Positions 1 to 6,801 of a stretch of 13,353 bases of DNA are shown here, piece after piece (position 1 is the first letter of the stretch; every line of letters begins with the position of its first letter). The notes below the pieces were generated by a model. That model had not been told where the DNA came from, did not search any database, and was given only the letters and a program-made list of their open reading frames with translations. A program made the position numbers and the translations under genes. Source of the stretch: an uncultured Ideonella sp. (GTDB lineage: Bacteria > Pseudomonadota > Gammaproteobacteria > Burkholderiales > Burkholderiaceae); contig CAMLGG010000149.1 of assembly GCA_946479475.1 (NCBI GenBank), positions 1 through 13,353 of the forward strand, in the 5' to 3' direction.

Positions 1-1167
1 CGTATTGCGCACGATGATCGGCGAGAAGCGATCAGCCACCGTCTGGTCACCCACTTGCTGCACGGCAATGATGCCGAGGGAATACGGCATCACGTCGGTC
101 AGTACAACCTCGTCGAGTGCCGCGTCGCGCATCTTCAATCCCGCCTGAACCGCCGCCCCCTGAGCCACCGCCAGGTCCGGATCGATGGTCCGCAACGGCA
201 GGCGCTGGAACAGGCGAGTGGCGAGCTGGCGGATCATCGGCATGCGGGTGGCGCCGCCGACGAGCACTACCTCGTCCAGCGCCTGGGGCGCGATCTGCGC
301 GTCGTGCAGTGCGCGCTCCACCGGCCTTCTCAGGCGCTGCACGAGCTCGGCGCTGGCCTTCTCGAAGTCCGCTCGCGATATGGCGAGCTCAAGCGCGCGC
401 CCGGCGTGCACCACTCGCATCACCGTGTTTTCTCGATCGCTCAGTTCGCGCTTGGCCTGCTCCGCGGCGCGCCACCAGAGTCCGCCCCGGCTTAGGCCCT
501 CCCGGTCAGCAGGCGACAAGCCCTCGCAGCACGCCAGGAAGTGCTGCCCCAGGGAGCGCGCGAAATCCTCGCCTCCCAGTCGAGTGTCGCCCGCGCTCGC
601 ACGCACCTCGACAACGCCTTCGAAATACTCGAGAACCGAGACGTCGAATGTTCCGCCCCCCAGGTCGAAGATGAGGAAGGTGCTGTGGTCCGGCTTGTCC
701 TGCAGCCCGTAGGCGAGTCCGGCTGCCGTCGGCTCGTTGAGCAGGCGCTCCACGCGCAGCCCCGCCAACTCACCGGCTGTGCGCGTGGCCCGCCGCTGCG
801 CTTCGTTGAAGTAGGCCGGGACGGTGATGACTGCCTCGTCGACCCGCTCGCCGACGAACGACTCGACATCGGATTTCAACGATTGCAGCACGAGCGCCGA
901 CAGCTCCTCGGCGCGGAAGTCGCGGTTGCCGAGCCGGAGCTTCCGGTTCGTCCCCATCCACCGCTTGAAGGCAAGGGCCGCGCTCGCCGGGTGCGTGGCT
1001 GCCCTTTCAAGCGCAGCCAGCCCGACGAGGGTCCTGCCGCCGTCGTCGAGCGCGACGGCAGAGGGTGTCGAGAAATCACCGACAGCGTTCCTGACGAGCT
1101 CGGGTCGTCCATCCCGGAACAGGCCGACGAGGCTGTTCGTGGTGCCCAGGTCGATGCCGACGATCAT
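1..1167 (-). CDS. hscC: HscC-type Hsp70 chaperone (N-terminal 389 residues, truncated by window edge)
   Basis: This is an ATP-dependent cytoplasmic Hsp70-family chaperone. The protein starts MIVGIDLGTTNS, the Hsp70 phosphate-1 motif (residues 4-12). It continues with the conserved segments VPAYFNEAQRR (about 116-126), NEPTAAGLAYG (144-154), the phosphate-2 motif FDLGGGTFDVSVLE (167-180) and the adenosine motif VLVGGATRMP (301-310). Segments such as LTDVMPYSLG and FSPIIVRNT (381-389) resemble E. coli HscC more than DnaK. The reading frame is open to the window edge, so the nucleotide-binding domain is complete. The C-terminal substrate-binding part, about 160 residues if it has the usual HscC length, lies outside. 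The ATG at 1167 puts the first beta strand at the usual distance from the N terminus, although no strong Shine-Dalgarno is visible before it. It is transcribed divergently from the arabinanase gene. HscC does not normally work with the main DnaJ/GrpE set; its clients here are unknown. Confidence 0.93.
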   Translation of the reverse strand, partial: MIVGIDLGTTNSLVGLFRDGRPELVRNAVGDFSTPSAVALDDGGRTLVGLAALERAATHPASAALAFKRWMGTNRKLRLGNRDFRAEELSALVLQSLKSDVESFVGERVDEAVITVPAYFNEAQRRATRTAGELAGLRVERLLNEPTAAGLAYGLQDKPDHSTFLIFDLGGGTFDVSVLEYFEGVVEVRASAGDTRLGGEDFARSLGQHFLACCEGLSPADREGLSRGGLWWRAAEQAKRELSDRENTVMRVVHAGRALELAISRADFEKASAELVQRLRRPVERALHDAQIAPQALDEVVLVGGATRMPMIRQLATRLFQRLPLRTIDPDLAVAQGAAVQAGLKMRDAALDEVVLTDVMPYSLGIIAVQQVGDQTVADRFSPIIVRNT

Positions 1168-1289
1168 GTGACTGGAAGTTTCCGAAAGCCCGGCAGGATA
1201 TCAGCGCGAATGCCGCACACATGGCCGGGGGCCGCCACCTCGCCGGGCAGTCCGCACGAACCGCGAATCCCGTCACGCGCGGACCGGCG

Positions 1290-1309
1290 CGACCGCAGAT
1301 CAGCGGTCG
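1290..1309. repeat. Palindrome in the hscC/arabinanase spacer (candidate operator)
   Basis: Two perfect 7-bp arms, CGACCGC (1290-1296) and GCGGTCG (1303-1309), flank a 6-bp centre AGATCA. GCGC just outside on both sides extends the symmetry with a one-base offset. There is no following T tract, so it does not look like a terminator. A 20-bp dyad in a divergent spacer is compatible with a regulator site, but GC-rich DNA makes such dyads fairly often. Confidence 0.35.
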
Positions 1310-1447
1310 AGCGCGGGCCTTCAGGCCGGCGCCGCCAGCCAGGCCGCGTCTATCGGTCGGATTTCGGTGGCGTCCCCTTGCTTCGAGACGACGGAAGGAG
1401 GATTTCCCCGAATGCCGAAAGCCGTATCGGCGCCGCGTGAAAAGTGA

Positions 1448-1478
1448 TTGGCGCGAGCCGCACGGCTGTTCCTACGAT
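1448..1478 (+). promoter_or_regulatory. Candidate promoter of the arabinanase gene
   Basis: A -35-like TTGGCG (1448-1453) and a -10-like TACGAT (1473-1478) lie 19 bp apart, about 54 bp before the arabinanase ATG. The spacing is slightly long. The call gains weight because the block at 1418-1452 matches 10764-10798, upstream of ytfQ, at 25 of 35 ungapped positions, including GTGATTGGC over the -35 region. Both genes also have ACGGAGAC at the ribosome binding site. The shared block upstream of the -35 may be a binding site for a common regulator; this is inference. Confidence 0.55.
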
Positions 1479-1531
1479 CGGCGCTCTGGTTGGCCAGCCG
1501 GATCCCACAACATCGAACGGAGACAAGGCGG

Positions 1532-2521
1532 ATGCTCACTTCCTTGCGGCGCCGATGCGCGCCCTTTCTCAGACGTGGACTGGTCGGCCTGCTGGCGCTG
1601 GCCGGCTCGCAGCTCCAGGCTGCGCCCTGGACCCTCACCGGCTCGCTCGGCACCCACGACCCCAACATCTGGAAGACCAGCAGCACCTGGTGGATCTTCG
1701 AGACCACCGACAACGGCGGCATAGGCGTCAAGTACTCCGCCGACGGCCACGCGTGGACGCAGGGCGTGCCCATCTTCGGCAGCGGCCTGAGCTGGTGGAA
1801 GACCTACCTGCCCGTCGACAAGACGGCGATGGTCTGGGCGCCCGGCTGCGGCGAGTACGGCGGCCAAGGCTTCTGCTACTACGCCGTCTCCAGCCTGGGC
1901 TCGCAGAAGTCGGCCATCGGCCTGACCACCTCCGCGGGCGGCATCGCGGCGGGCAACTGGGTGGACCAGGGCGCCATCATCAGCTCCAAGCCGGGCGACA
2001 ACTTCAACGCCATCGACCCGGCCTTCTCGATCGCCGCCAACGGCGACACCTACCTGACCTACGGCTCGTTCTGGGACGGCATCTTCATCAACCGCGTCAG
2101 CAAGGTGAACCTGAAGCTGCCGAACACCGCGCCGACGAACATCGCGCGGGACACCGTCAACGGCATCGAGAACGGCTTCGTCGTCAAGCACGCCACCAAC
2201 GGCACGACGTACTACTACCTCTTCGCCTCCAAGGGGGCCTGCTGCCAGGGCGCCAACAGCACCTACCGCATCGTCGTCGGGCGCTCCAGCTCGATCACCG
2301 GCCCCTACTACGACAAGGCGGGCGTGGCGATGATGTCGGGCGGCGGCACGGTGCTGGCATCCAGCGGCACGCGCTTCAAGGGCCCGGGCGGCCAGTCGCT
2401 GCTGAGCGACGGCTCGGTGATGGCCTGGCACGCCTACGACGCCGACAACGGCGGCGCTCCGGTGCTGTTCATCAACAACGTGACCTGGGGCAGCGACGGG
2501 TGGCCTCAACCGGTCTGGTAA
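1532..2521 (+). CDS. Secreted GH43 endo-alpha-1,5-L-arabinanase-like glycoside hydrolase
   Basis: The predicted enzyme is a 329-residue secreted five-bladed propeller hydrolase of family GH43, most like arabinan endo-1,5-alpha-L-arabinosidases that cut the arabinan side chains of plant pectin. Residues 1-30 form a signal peptide (Arg-rich start, hydrophobic core, cut near LQA). The expected acidic triad is present: D43 in GTHDPNIW (general base), D162 in NAIDPAF (pKa modulator) and E213 in GIENGFV (acid). WAPGCGEY, YGSFWDG, YYYLFASKGACC, STYRIVVGRS, ITGPYYDK and GWPQPVW are close to the arabinanase consensus. One oddity is GPGGQS at 284-289, where several characterised arabinanases have GLGHNS with a metal-binding His. 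The ATG at 1532 has GGAGA 8 nt upstream, whereas an upstream TTG at 1448 would overlap the promoter. Its end overlaps the next gene by 22 bp. The exact substrate (arabinan or arabinoxylan) is not settled. Confidence 0.88.
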   Translation: MLTSLRRRCAPFLRRGLVGLLALAGSQLQAAPWTLTGSLGTHDPNIWKTSSTWWIFETTDNGGIGVKYSADGHAWTQGVPIFGSGLSWWKTYLPVDKTAMVWAPGCGEYGGQGFCYYAVSSLGSQKSAIGLTTSAGGIAAGNWVDQGAIISSKPGDNFNAIDPAFSIAANGDTYLTYGSFWDGIFINRVSKVNLKLPNTAPTNIARDTVNGIENGFVVKHATNGTTYYYLFASKGACCQGANSTYRIVVGRSSSITGPYYDKAGVAMMSGGGTVLASSGTRFKGPGGQSLLSDGSVMAWHAYDADNGGAPVLFINNVTWGSDGWPQPVW

Positions 2522-3447
2522 GCAGCCGCGGCGCGGCGGCGGCGGCGCTGTCGGCCGCCGCCGCCGTCCTGGCGCTGTTCTTCTACGCTTGCCCGGCCGC
2601 GTCTGCGGGCCCCGGCGAGCAGGCCGGGCACGCGCAGCTTCAGCAGACCCGGGCCCGGCGAGAAGCGCCCGCGCCCGCAAGCCGGCGCGGCGAGGTGCCG
2701 GCCACCCCCTTCGTTCGCTCGCGCGCGCCCGCCGTCGTGCGGCCGAAGCTCCCGGCCCTGCTCGCCGCGCCGCCGCAGGCGCTGCGAGCCAGCGTCCAGG
2801 CCGCACTGGACGACCGTGCATCGGGCGGCCGGCTCTATGCCCGCGCACTGGCCCGCCGCTGCACCGCACTGCAGGCGCTCGAGGCGCAGGAAGCCGCGTC
2901 CGGGGATGGCGCCGTTCCGCTGGACGCCAACGCCCCCGCCGTGCAGAAGGCATGGGCCGAGCGCGAAGCCTGGGAGGCCGGCTGCGCGCAACTGCTGCGT
3001 GACGAGCAACTGGCCCTGGCCAGCGTCCCGCCCGGAGAGGGCGGCGCGCCGGACCCACTGCTGGACGTCCTGGAGAGCGAGCCTTCGCGAGGCCGCCTCG
3101 CCGCGGTGCTCGCGCGCCCCGACCCCTTGCTGCTGGAAGAGCTCGCTGGCGACCTGCTGGGCAACTCGCCTCGCGTGGGCCCGCGGCGCTTCGCGACCGA
3201 AGGCGACCTCGAAGTGCTGGGCGCCGCGCTGCGCCTGCTGCCCTGCGAATTCGGTCTCGTGTGCGACGGGCGCGACCCTGCCGTCTGGCTGGCGTGCCTG
3301 CGCGGCGAGGGCTGCTTCGATTCGCGCGCCGAACAGGTGCTGGCCGGGCTGGGCGACCCGGCCCGCGCGGCCGACGCGATGGCCTTGCGCGATTCGATTC
3401 GCGAGGCCATCCGCTCGCGGGCCATCGACCGCTTGCTGCCGGGCTGA
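2500..3447 (+). CDS. Exported protein of unknown function with a C-x5-C-x10-C-x5-C motif
   Basis: I do not recognise a function. The best start is the GTG at 2500, which gives 315 residues and overlaps the arabinanase end by 22 bp, suggesting translational coupling. Residues 11-36 form a hydrophobic, Ala-rich signal segment ending near ASA; a cysteine at 31 lacks a proper lipobox. A Pro/Arg/Ala-rich linker follows to about residue 90, then an Ala/Leu-rich helical region with C121 and C162. Near the C terminus four cysteines (249, 255, 266, 272) are spaced C-x5-C-x10-C-x5-C, which looks like two disulfides in a periplasmic or secreted protein. Similar LLxCxxGxxC and ACLxGxxC patterns occur in uncharacterised exported proteins of proteobacteria such as xanthomonads and Burkholderiales (from memory). 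Its position suggests co-expression with the arabinanase, but a role in arabinan use is only a guess. The start codon is uncertain. Confidence 0.75.
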   Translation: MASTGLVSSRGAAAAALSAAAAVLALFFYACPAASAGPGEQAGHAQLQQTRARREAPAPASRRGEVPATPFVRSRAPAVVRPKLPALLAAPPQALRASVQAALDDRASGGRLYARALARRCTALQALEAQEAASGDGAVPLDANAPAVQKAWAEREAWEAGCAQLLRDEQLALASVPPGEGGAPDPLLDVLESEPSRGRLAAVLARPDPLLLEELAGDLLGNSPRVGPRRFATEGDLEVLGAALRLLPCEFGLVCDGRDPAVWLACLRGEGCFDSRAEQVLAGLGDPARAADAMALRDSIREAIRSRAIDRLLPG

Positions 3448-3492
3448 ACTTCCTGCGGAGGAAAGCCGCTCGCGATGCCTTGCCGTCGATGT

Positions 3493-6400
3493 TCAGGCGA
3501 TGGCGCCGGTGAGGTAGAAGGCGCCCCAGTCGCGGTACTGCGGGTACTTGCGCCGGGTCTGCACCTGCGCCCGGCGGAAGGCATCGCCCTTGGAGGCACC
3601 GGCATGGAGCGAGGCATGCAGTCGCACGAAGAAGTAGCGCGCGCAGGTGGTCTCCACCGGCCACAGGGTGCCGATGATGGTGGATACGCCCGCCGTCAGC
3701 AGGCTGGCCGGGAAGCCGCGCAGGTTGTCGCCGATGTCGAAGCGACCCAGCGCGGTCTCGCATGCACTCAGCGTGACGAGGTCCACCCCCTTCAGGTCCA
3801 GGCGGAGGATCTCGTACGCGTGCAGGACGTCGCCTTCAGGCTCGACGCTCAGGTAAAGGGCCTGGAACCCGGGCGTGCTGACCGGCAGGTCTCCGTGGGT
3901 GGCGACATGCAGGCGGCGGTGGCCTTGAAACGCCTCGAGCACCGCCTGCTTCGTCAGTGCCGCGCCCGTGAGCGCACGTGGCGCCTCCATCACGCGCGTG
4001 ACGTCGAGGGCCTCGGCCTCGGCGTCGACCAGCGGCGGCAGGCCACGCGCGTTGCCGGCGGGAAAGTCGAGCCCGATGGCGATGAACTGCGCGCGCGGCG
4101 TCGCGGCGCGGCGGCGCGCAGGGTCCAGCAGATTCAGGCTGGGAAGATAGGTCACGTTCCACGCGTCGGCGAGTGGCGCGTCCTCGGGCCCCAAGAGGTG
4201 GAAGGGCGCGAAGTGGTAGGGACCGTGCGGCCACACGTACAGATGCTCCTTGCCGGCGGCGCGCAGTTCGTCCAGCTTCTGCCTCGTGTCGCCGCCGAGA
4301 AGGTTGTGCTCCTCGAGCTGCAGCTGGGTGGCCGCGGCGGCCGCCACGTTGCGCGTGAGCGGGTCCTGCTGGATCGCCTGCAGCAAGGAAGCGACAGAGA
4401 AGGCGAACGGCGACAGCGCGATCTGGTGGTCGCCGTCCTGCATCCGGATCAGGCTGGTGTTCAGGCCCGCTGCCTTGCCCATGGCGAAGAAGAAATCCTC
4501 GCGCGTGAGCAGCAGCTGGAAGACGGCGGCTTCACCGCTCGGGAGTTGGCCGACATAGACGCACAGGAGCGCGCTCTTTTCGCCCAGCGCCTCCTGCACC
4601 GTGTGCTCGCCCGTGATCCACTGCGGGCGCGGTGCCTGGCTGCGCTGCGCGGTGGCCAGGGCATCCTCCATCGCGATGCACAAGTTGCGCAGGCGCTCCG
4701 CCGCAGTGGCGCCGCCCGCCTGTTCCTGCCGGCTCACATAGGACGTCAGGACCCATTCCCGATCGAGCTTGGTCGGCTCGAGGCCGGGCTGGCCGGCGCA
4801 CGCCCGGGTCGCCGCGGCGATGCGCTCCTCCAGCTTCCGTGCCTCCTCCGACGCCAGCCATTCGCGCGGGCCGCCCTGCAGCAGCGCCTGGGCGAAGGCC
4901 GCGCCCTTGGCCATCTCGAGGAACAGGATCATCAGGATCAGCTTGACCTCGCCGGTGCTCACGATCAGGGCCAGCACTTCGCGGTACAGCCTTTGCAGGC
5001 GTTCCGCGGCGCCCGGATAGGTGTCCTCCAGGCGCGGAGCAATGACCTTCATGCCCGCGATGAACCAGTGCAGGGCCTTCCGCGCGCCATGGCGCGCGAT
5101 GTCGACCACTCGCTCCACGACCTGCATGGCGCGCGCCGGGTTGTCGCAGTCGAGCCAGGCGCCGGCGCTCTCGACGTAGAGCGCCGCCGCCCGCTCGAAC
5201 TCCTGCGCGTTGTACCGGTTGACCCCGGCGCCCACCAGCAGGGTCGCACGGGCGTGCCGCAGCAGCTCGGGATAGGTGCGTGCGAACGCCTCGCTGGCGC
5301 CGGCGGCGGCCTGCAGGATGGGCAGCGCCTGTTCCTCCTGGTTGCGCTCGATGGATTCCAGCGCCAGCGCCAGAAGCTTCGCGGCGCGGGTGAACTCGTC
5401 CGCTTCCGCGCGGGATCTCAGGTCCTCGAACTCAGCCTGGAGTGCTTGCGGCGCCGGGTCGAGCGCCGCGGGCGCGAACGCACCGGCCAGCAGCGACAGC
5501 CCTTGCATGAAGAACTGCGAACGCGCCTCCGGGTTGCGCTGGCGCGCGAGCGCCTGCACGCGCGACCACAGTTCGAATGCCCTCGGCGCCGAGTGCTCCT
5601 GCACCGCGACGGCGAACTGCATGTAGCGGCCGAGCACGTCCTCGGCGGCGCTGCCTTGAAGCGAAAGATCCACCGGCGTCGCCAGCAGGAGCTCCACCTC
5701 CTTGAGCACCTCGGGCTCGACGGCGTCGCCGCCGGTCGCCGTGCCCTGCAACCGGCGGTACCAATCGAGCATGTCCTGGACTTCGGTGCGCAACCCCAGC
5801 AACTGCGGGGTGTCGAGCACGCGCAAGGCGTCGCGTCCCACCCGCTCGACCTCCGCCGGCTCCGGCGCGAGGCCGAGGAAACGTCCCCAGACGAGGGCCT
5901 GCACCTGTGCCTTTCGGGTGCGGGCGAGCGCCACGCCGCTGCGGTACCCCGCGGCGCGCTCCAGGTACTCCGCCGCCTTGCGCATGGCTTCGGCCGGCTC
6001 CGGCAGGCCCGGCTTGTTCTGGTCCCACCCGGTGCCTTCCGCTTCCAGCGCGATGCGGAAGCGATCGAGCCAGAGCGAGTGCTGCAGGCGGTATCCATCA
6101 CTGCTGCGGCCGCCCGTGTACGGATCGAGATGGAGAACGCCCAGCGCGTGCAGCATGGCCGCGGGCTCCTCCACACCGGCCGGGTCCTCGATCACGCCGG
6201 CCAGCTTCTCCCCGCGCGCGAGGGCGTCCTGGAACAGGCGGGGATCAGGCACGTCGCACAAGGCCCGCGTCACGATGTCGAGCCAGTGCAAGGTGGCAGC
6301 GAATTCCATCGTGTCCTGCTCGAAGCCGATCCGCGCCCGCCGCGCATCCACCGCGGCCAGCACCAGCTGACCCAGCATCACGCCTTCGCGCCACTTGCCG

Positions 6401-6801
6401 TCCTGCGCCCAGCGTTCGGCGCTCGCCGCCATGCGCGCGACATAGTTGGCCGACAGGCGCCAGCCGATGTCGGCGCCGCTCGCCAGGGCCAGCGCCTGCT
6501 TGCTCGTGATCTCGCCTTTGTGCACCCTGGCAAACAAGGCGTCGATCGGGCCGGTGCCGAAGGGCAAGGGCTCCCCCTTCAGCGATGCGCCGAACGCCTG
6601 CAGGCGATCGAGCATCGGCAAGGCTTCCTGCGGCGGATGGGCCTGGCGCAATTGCTCGAGCCATGGTGCGCAGAGCAGCACCGGGGCCGCGAACGCGACT
6701 TCGATCCGTTCGGTGCGCACCAGCTCGGCCAACGCATCCTGCAGCTTGCCGAGCGTGGCGGGGTCCAACACGGCGGACGATCCATCCGGCGGCGGGCTCA
6801 T
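3493..6801 (-). CDS. Helical-repeat (TPR-like) protein with C-terminal CHAT caspase-like protease domain
   Basis: This predicted cysteine protease has 1102 residues. Residues 1 to about 660 are almost entirely helical; the part around 510-640 (ARTYPELLRHARA, YNAQEFERAAALYVESAG, ILFLEMAKGAAFAQALL) looks like TPR-type repeats followed by the helix that usually precedes CHAT domains. The CHAT domain spans about 735-1102: YVWPHGPYHFAPFHLL (855-870), LPSLNLL, the His motif HVATHG (H969), the Cys motif LSACETALG (C1014), and RGFPASLLTAGVSTIIGTLWPVE. The catalytic His-Cys dyad is intact, so activity is expected. No signal peptide is seen, so it is probably cytoplasmic. The ATG at 6801 overlaps the stop of the upstream gene as ATGA; longer in-frame extensions only read through that gene's coding sequence. 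In characterised relatives, CHAT proteases cleave specific partner proteins after activation through their repeat region. Substrate and trigger here are unknown. Confidence 0.9.
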   Translation of the reverse strand: MSPPPDGSSAVLDPATLGKLQDALAELVRTERIEVAFAAPVLLCAPWLEQLRQAHPPQEALPMLDRLQAFGASLKGEPLPFGTGPIDALFARVHKGEITSKQALALASGADIGWRLSANYVARMAASAERWAQDGKWREGVMLGQLVLAAVDARRARIGFEQDTMEFAATLHWLDIVTRALCDVPDPRLFQDALARGEKLAGVIEDPAGVEEPAAMLHALGVLHLDPYTGGRSSDGYRLQHSLWLDRFRIALEAEGTGWDQNKPGLPEPAEAMRKAAEYLERAAGYRSGVALARTRKAQVQALVWGRFLGLAPEPAEVERVGRDALRVLDTPQLLGLRTEVQDMLDWYRRLQGTATGGDAVEPEVLKEVELLLATPVDLSLQGSAAEDVLGRYMQFAVAVQEHSAPRAFELWSRVQALARQRNPEARSQFFMQGLSLLAGAFAPAALDPAPQALQAEFEDLRSRAEADEFTRAAKLLALALESIERNQEEQALPILQAAAGASEAFARTYPELLRHARATLLVGAGVNRYNAQEFERAAALYVESAGAWLDCDNPARAMQVVERVVDIARHGARKALHWFIAGMKVIAPRLEDTYPGAAERLQRLYREVLALIVSTGEVKLILMILFLEMAKGAAFAQALLQGGPREWLASEEARKLEERIAAATRACAGQPGLEPTKLDREWVLTSYVSRQEQAGGATAAERLRNLCIAMEDALATAQRSQAPRPQWITGEHTVQEALGEKSALLCVYVGQLPSGEAAVFQLLLTREDFFFAMGKAAGLNTSLIRMQDGDHQIALSPFAFSVASLLQAIQQDPLTRNVAAAAATQLQLEEHNLLGGDTRQKLDELRAAGKEHLYVWPHGPYHFAPFHLLGPEDAPLADAWNVTYLPSLNLLDPARRRAATPRAQFIAIGLDFPAGNARGLPPLVDAEAEALDVTRVMEAPRALTGAALTKQAVLEAFQGHRRLHVATHGDLPVSTPGFQALYLSVEPEGDVLHAYEILRLDLKGVDLVTLSACETALGRFDIGDNLRGFPASLLTAGVSTIIGTLWPVETTCARYFFVRLHASLHAGASKGDAFRRAQVQTRRKYPQYRDWGAFYLTGAIA

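Larger units (their letters stand above)
1168..1531. other. Divergent intergenic region between hscC and the arabinanase gene
   Basis: This 364-bp spacer has no convincing gene. It holds a palindrome at 1290-1309, a candidate plus-strand promoter at 1448-1478, and the arabinanase ribosome binding site GGAGA at 1519-1523, 8 nt before its ATG. An AAGGAGG at 1395-1401 precedes a 12-codon open frame that ends before the -35 box, which I do not accept as a gene. No clear hscC promoter was recognised on the minus strand; GATATC-like sequence near 1198-1205 is the only weak -10 candidate. Confidence 0.6.

Noticed and set aside
1412..1447. 12-codon open frame after an AAGGAGG (possible leader peptide)
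   Set aside because: It ends before the -35 box of the arabinanase promoter, so it would not be on that message, and its bases are part of the block shared with the ytfQ promoter.
1444..2499. Upstream extension of the exported-protein frame through the arabinanase gene
   Set aside because: This part is an Arg/Gln/His-rich shadow of the GH43 coding sequence; the signal peptide appears only after the GTG at 2500.
3450..3463. Intrinsic terminator between the convergent genes
   Set aside because: The stem is only 5 bp and no T-run follows on either strand.
1472..3763. Long minus-strand open frame across the arabinanase and exported-protein genes
   Set aside because: Low-complexity Arg/Ala/Gly composition; the plus strand has a signal peptide and the GH43 consensus.
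3493..6801. Possible type III-E CRISPR partner protease (Craspase-like TPR-CHAT)
   Set aside because: No gRAMP-type effector gene, CRISPR repeats or other cas gene is visible in the window, and the operon partner is an esterase-CHAT fusion.
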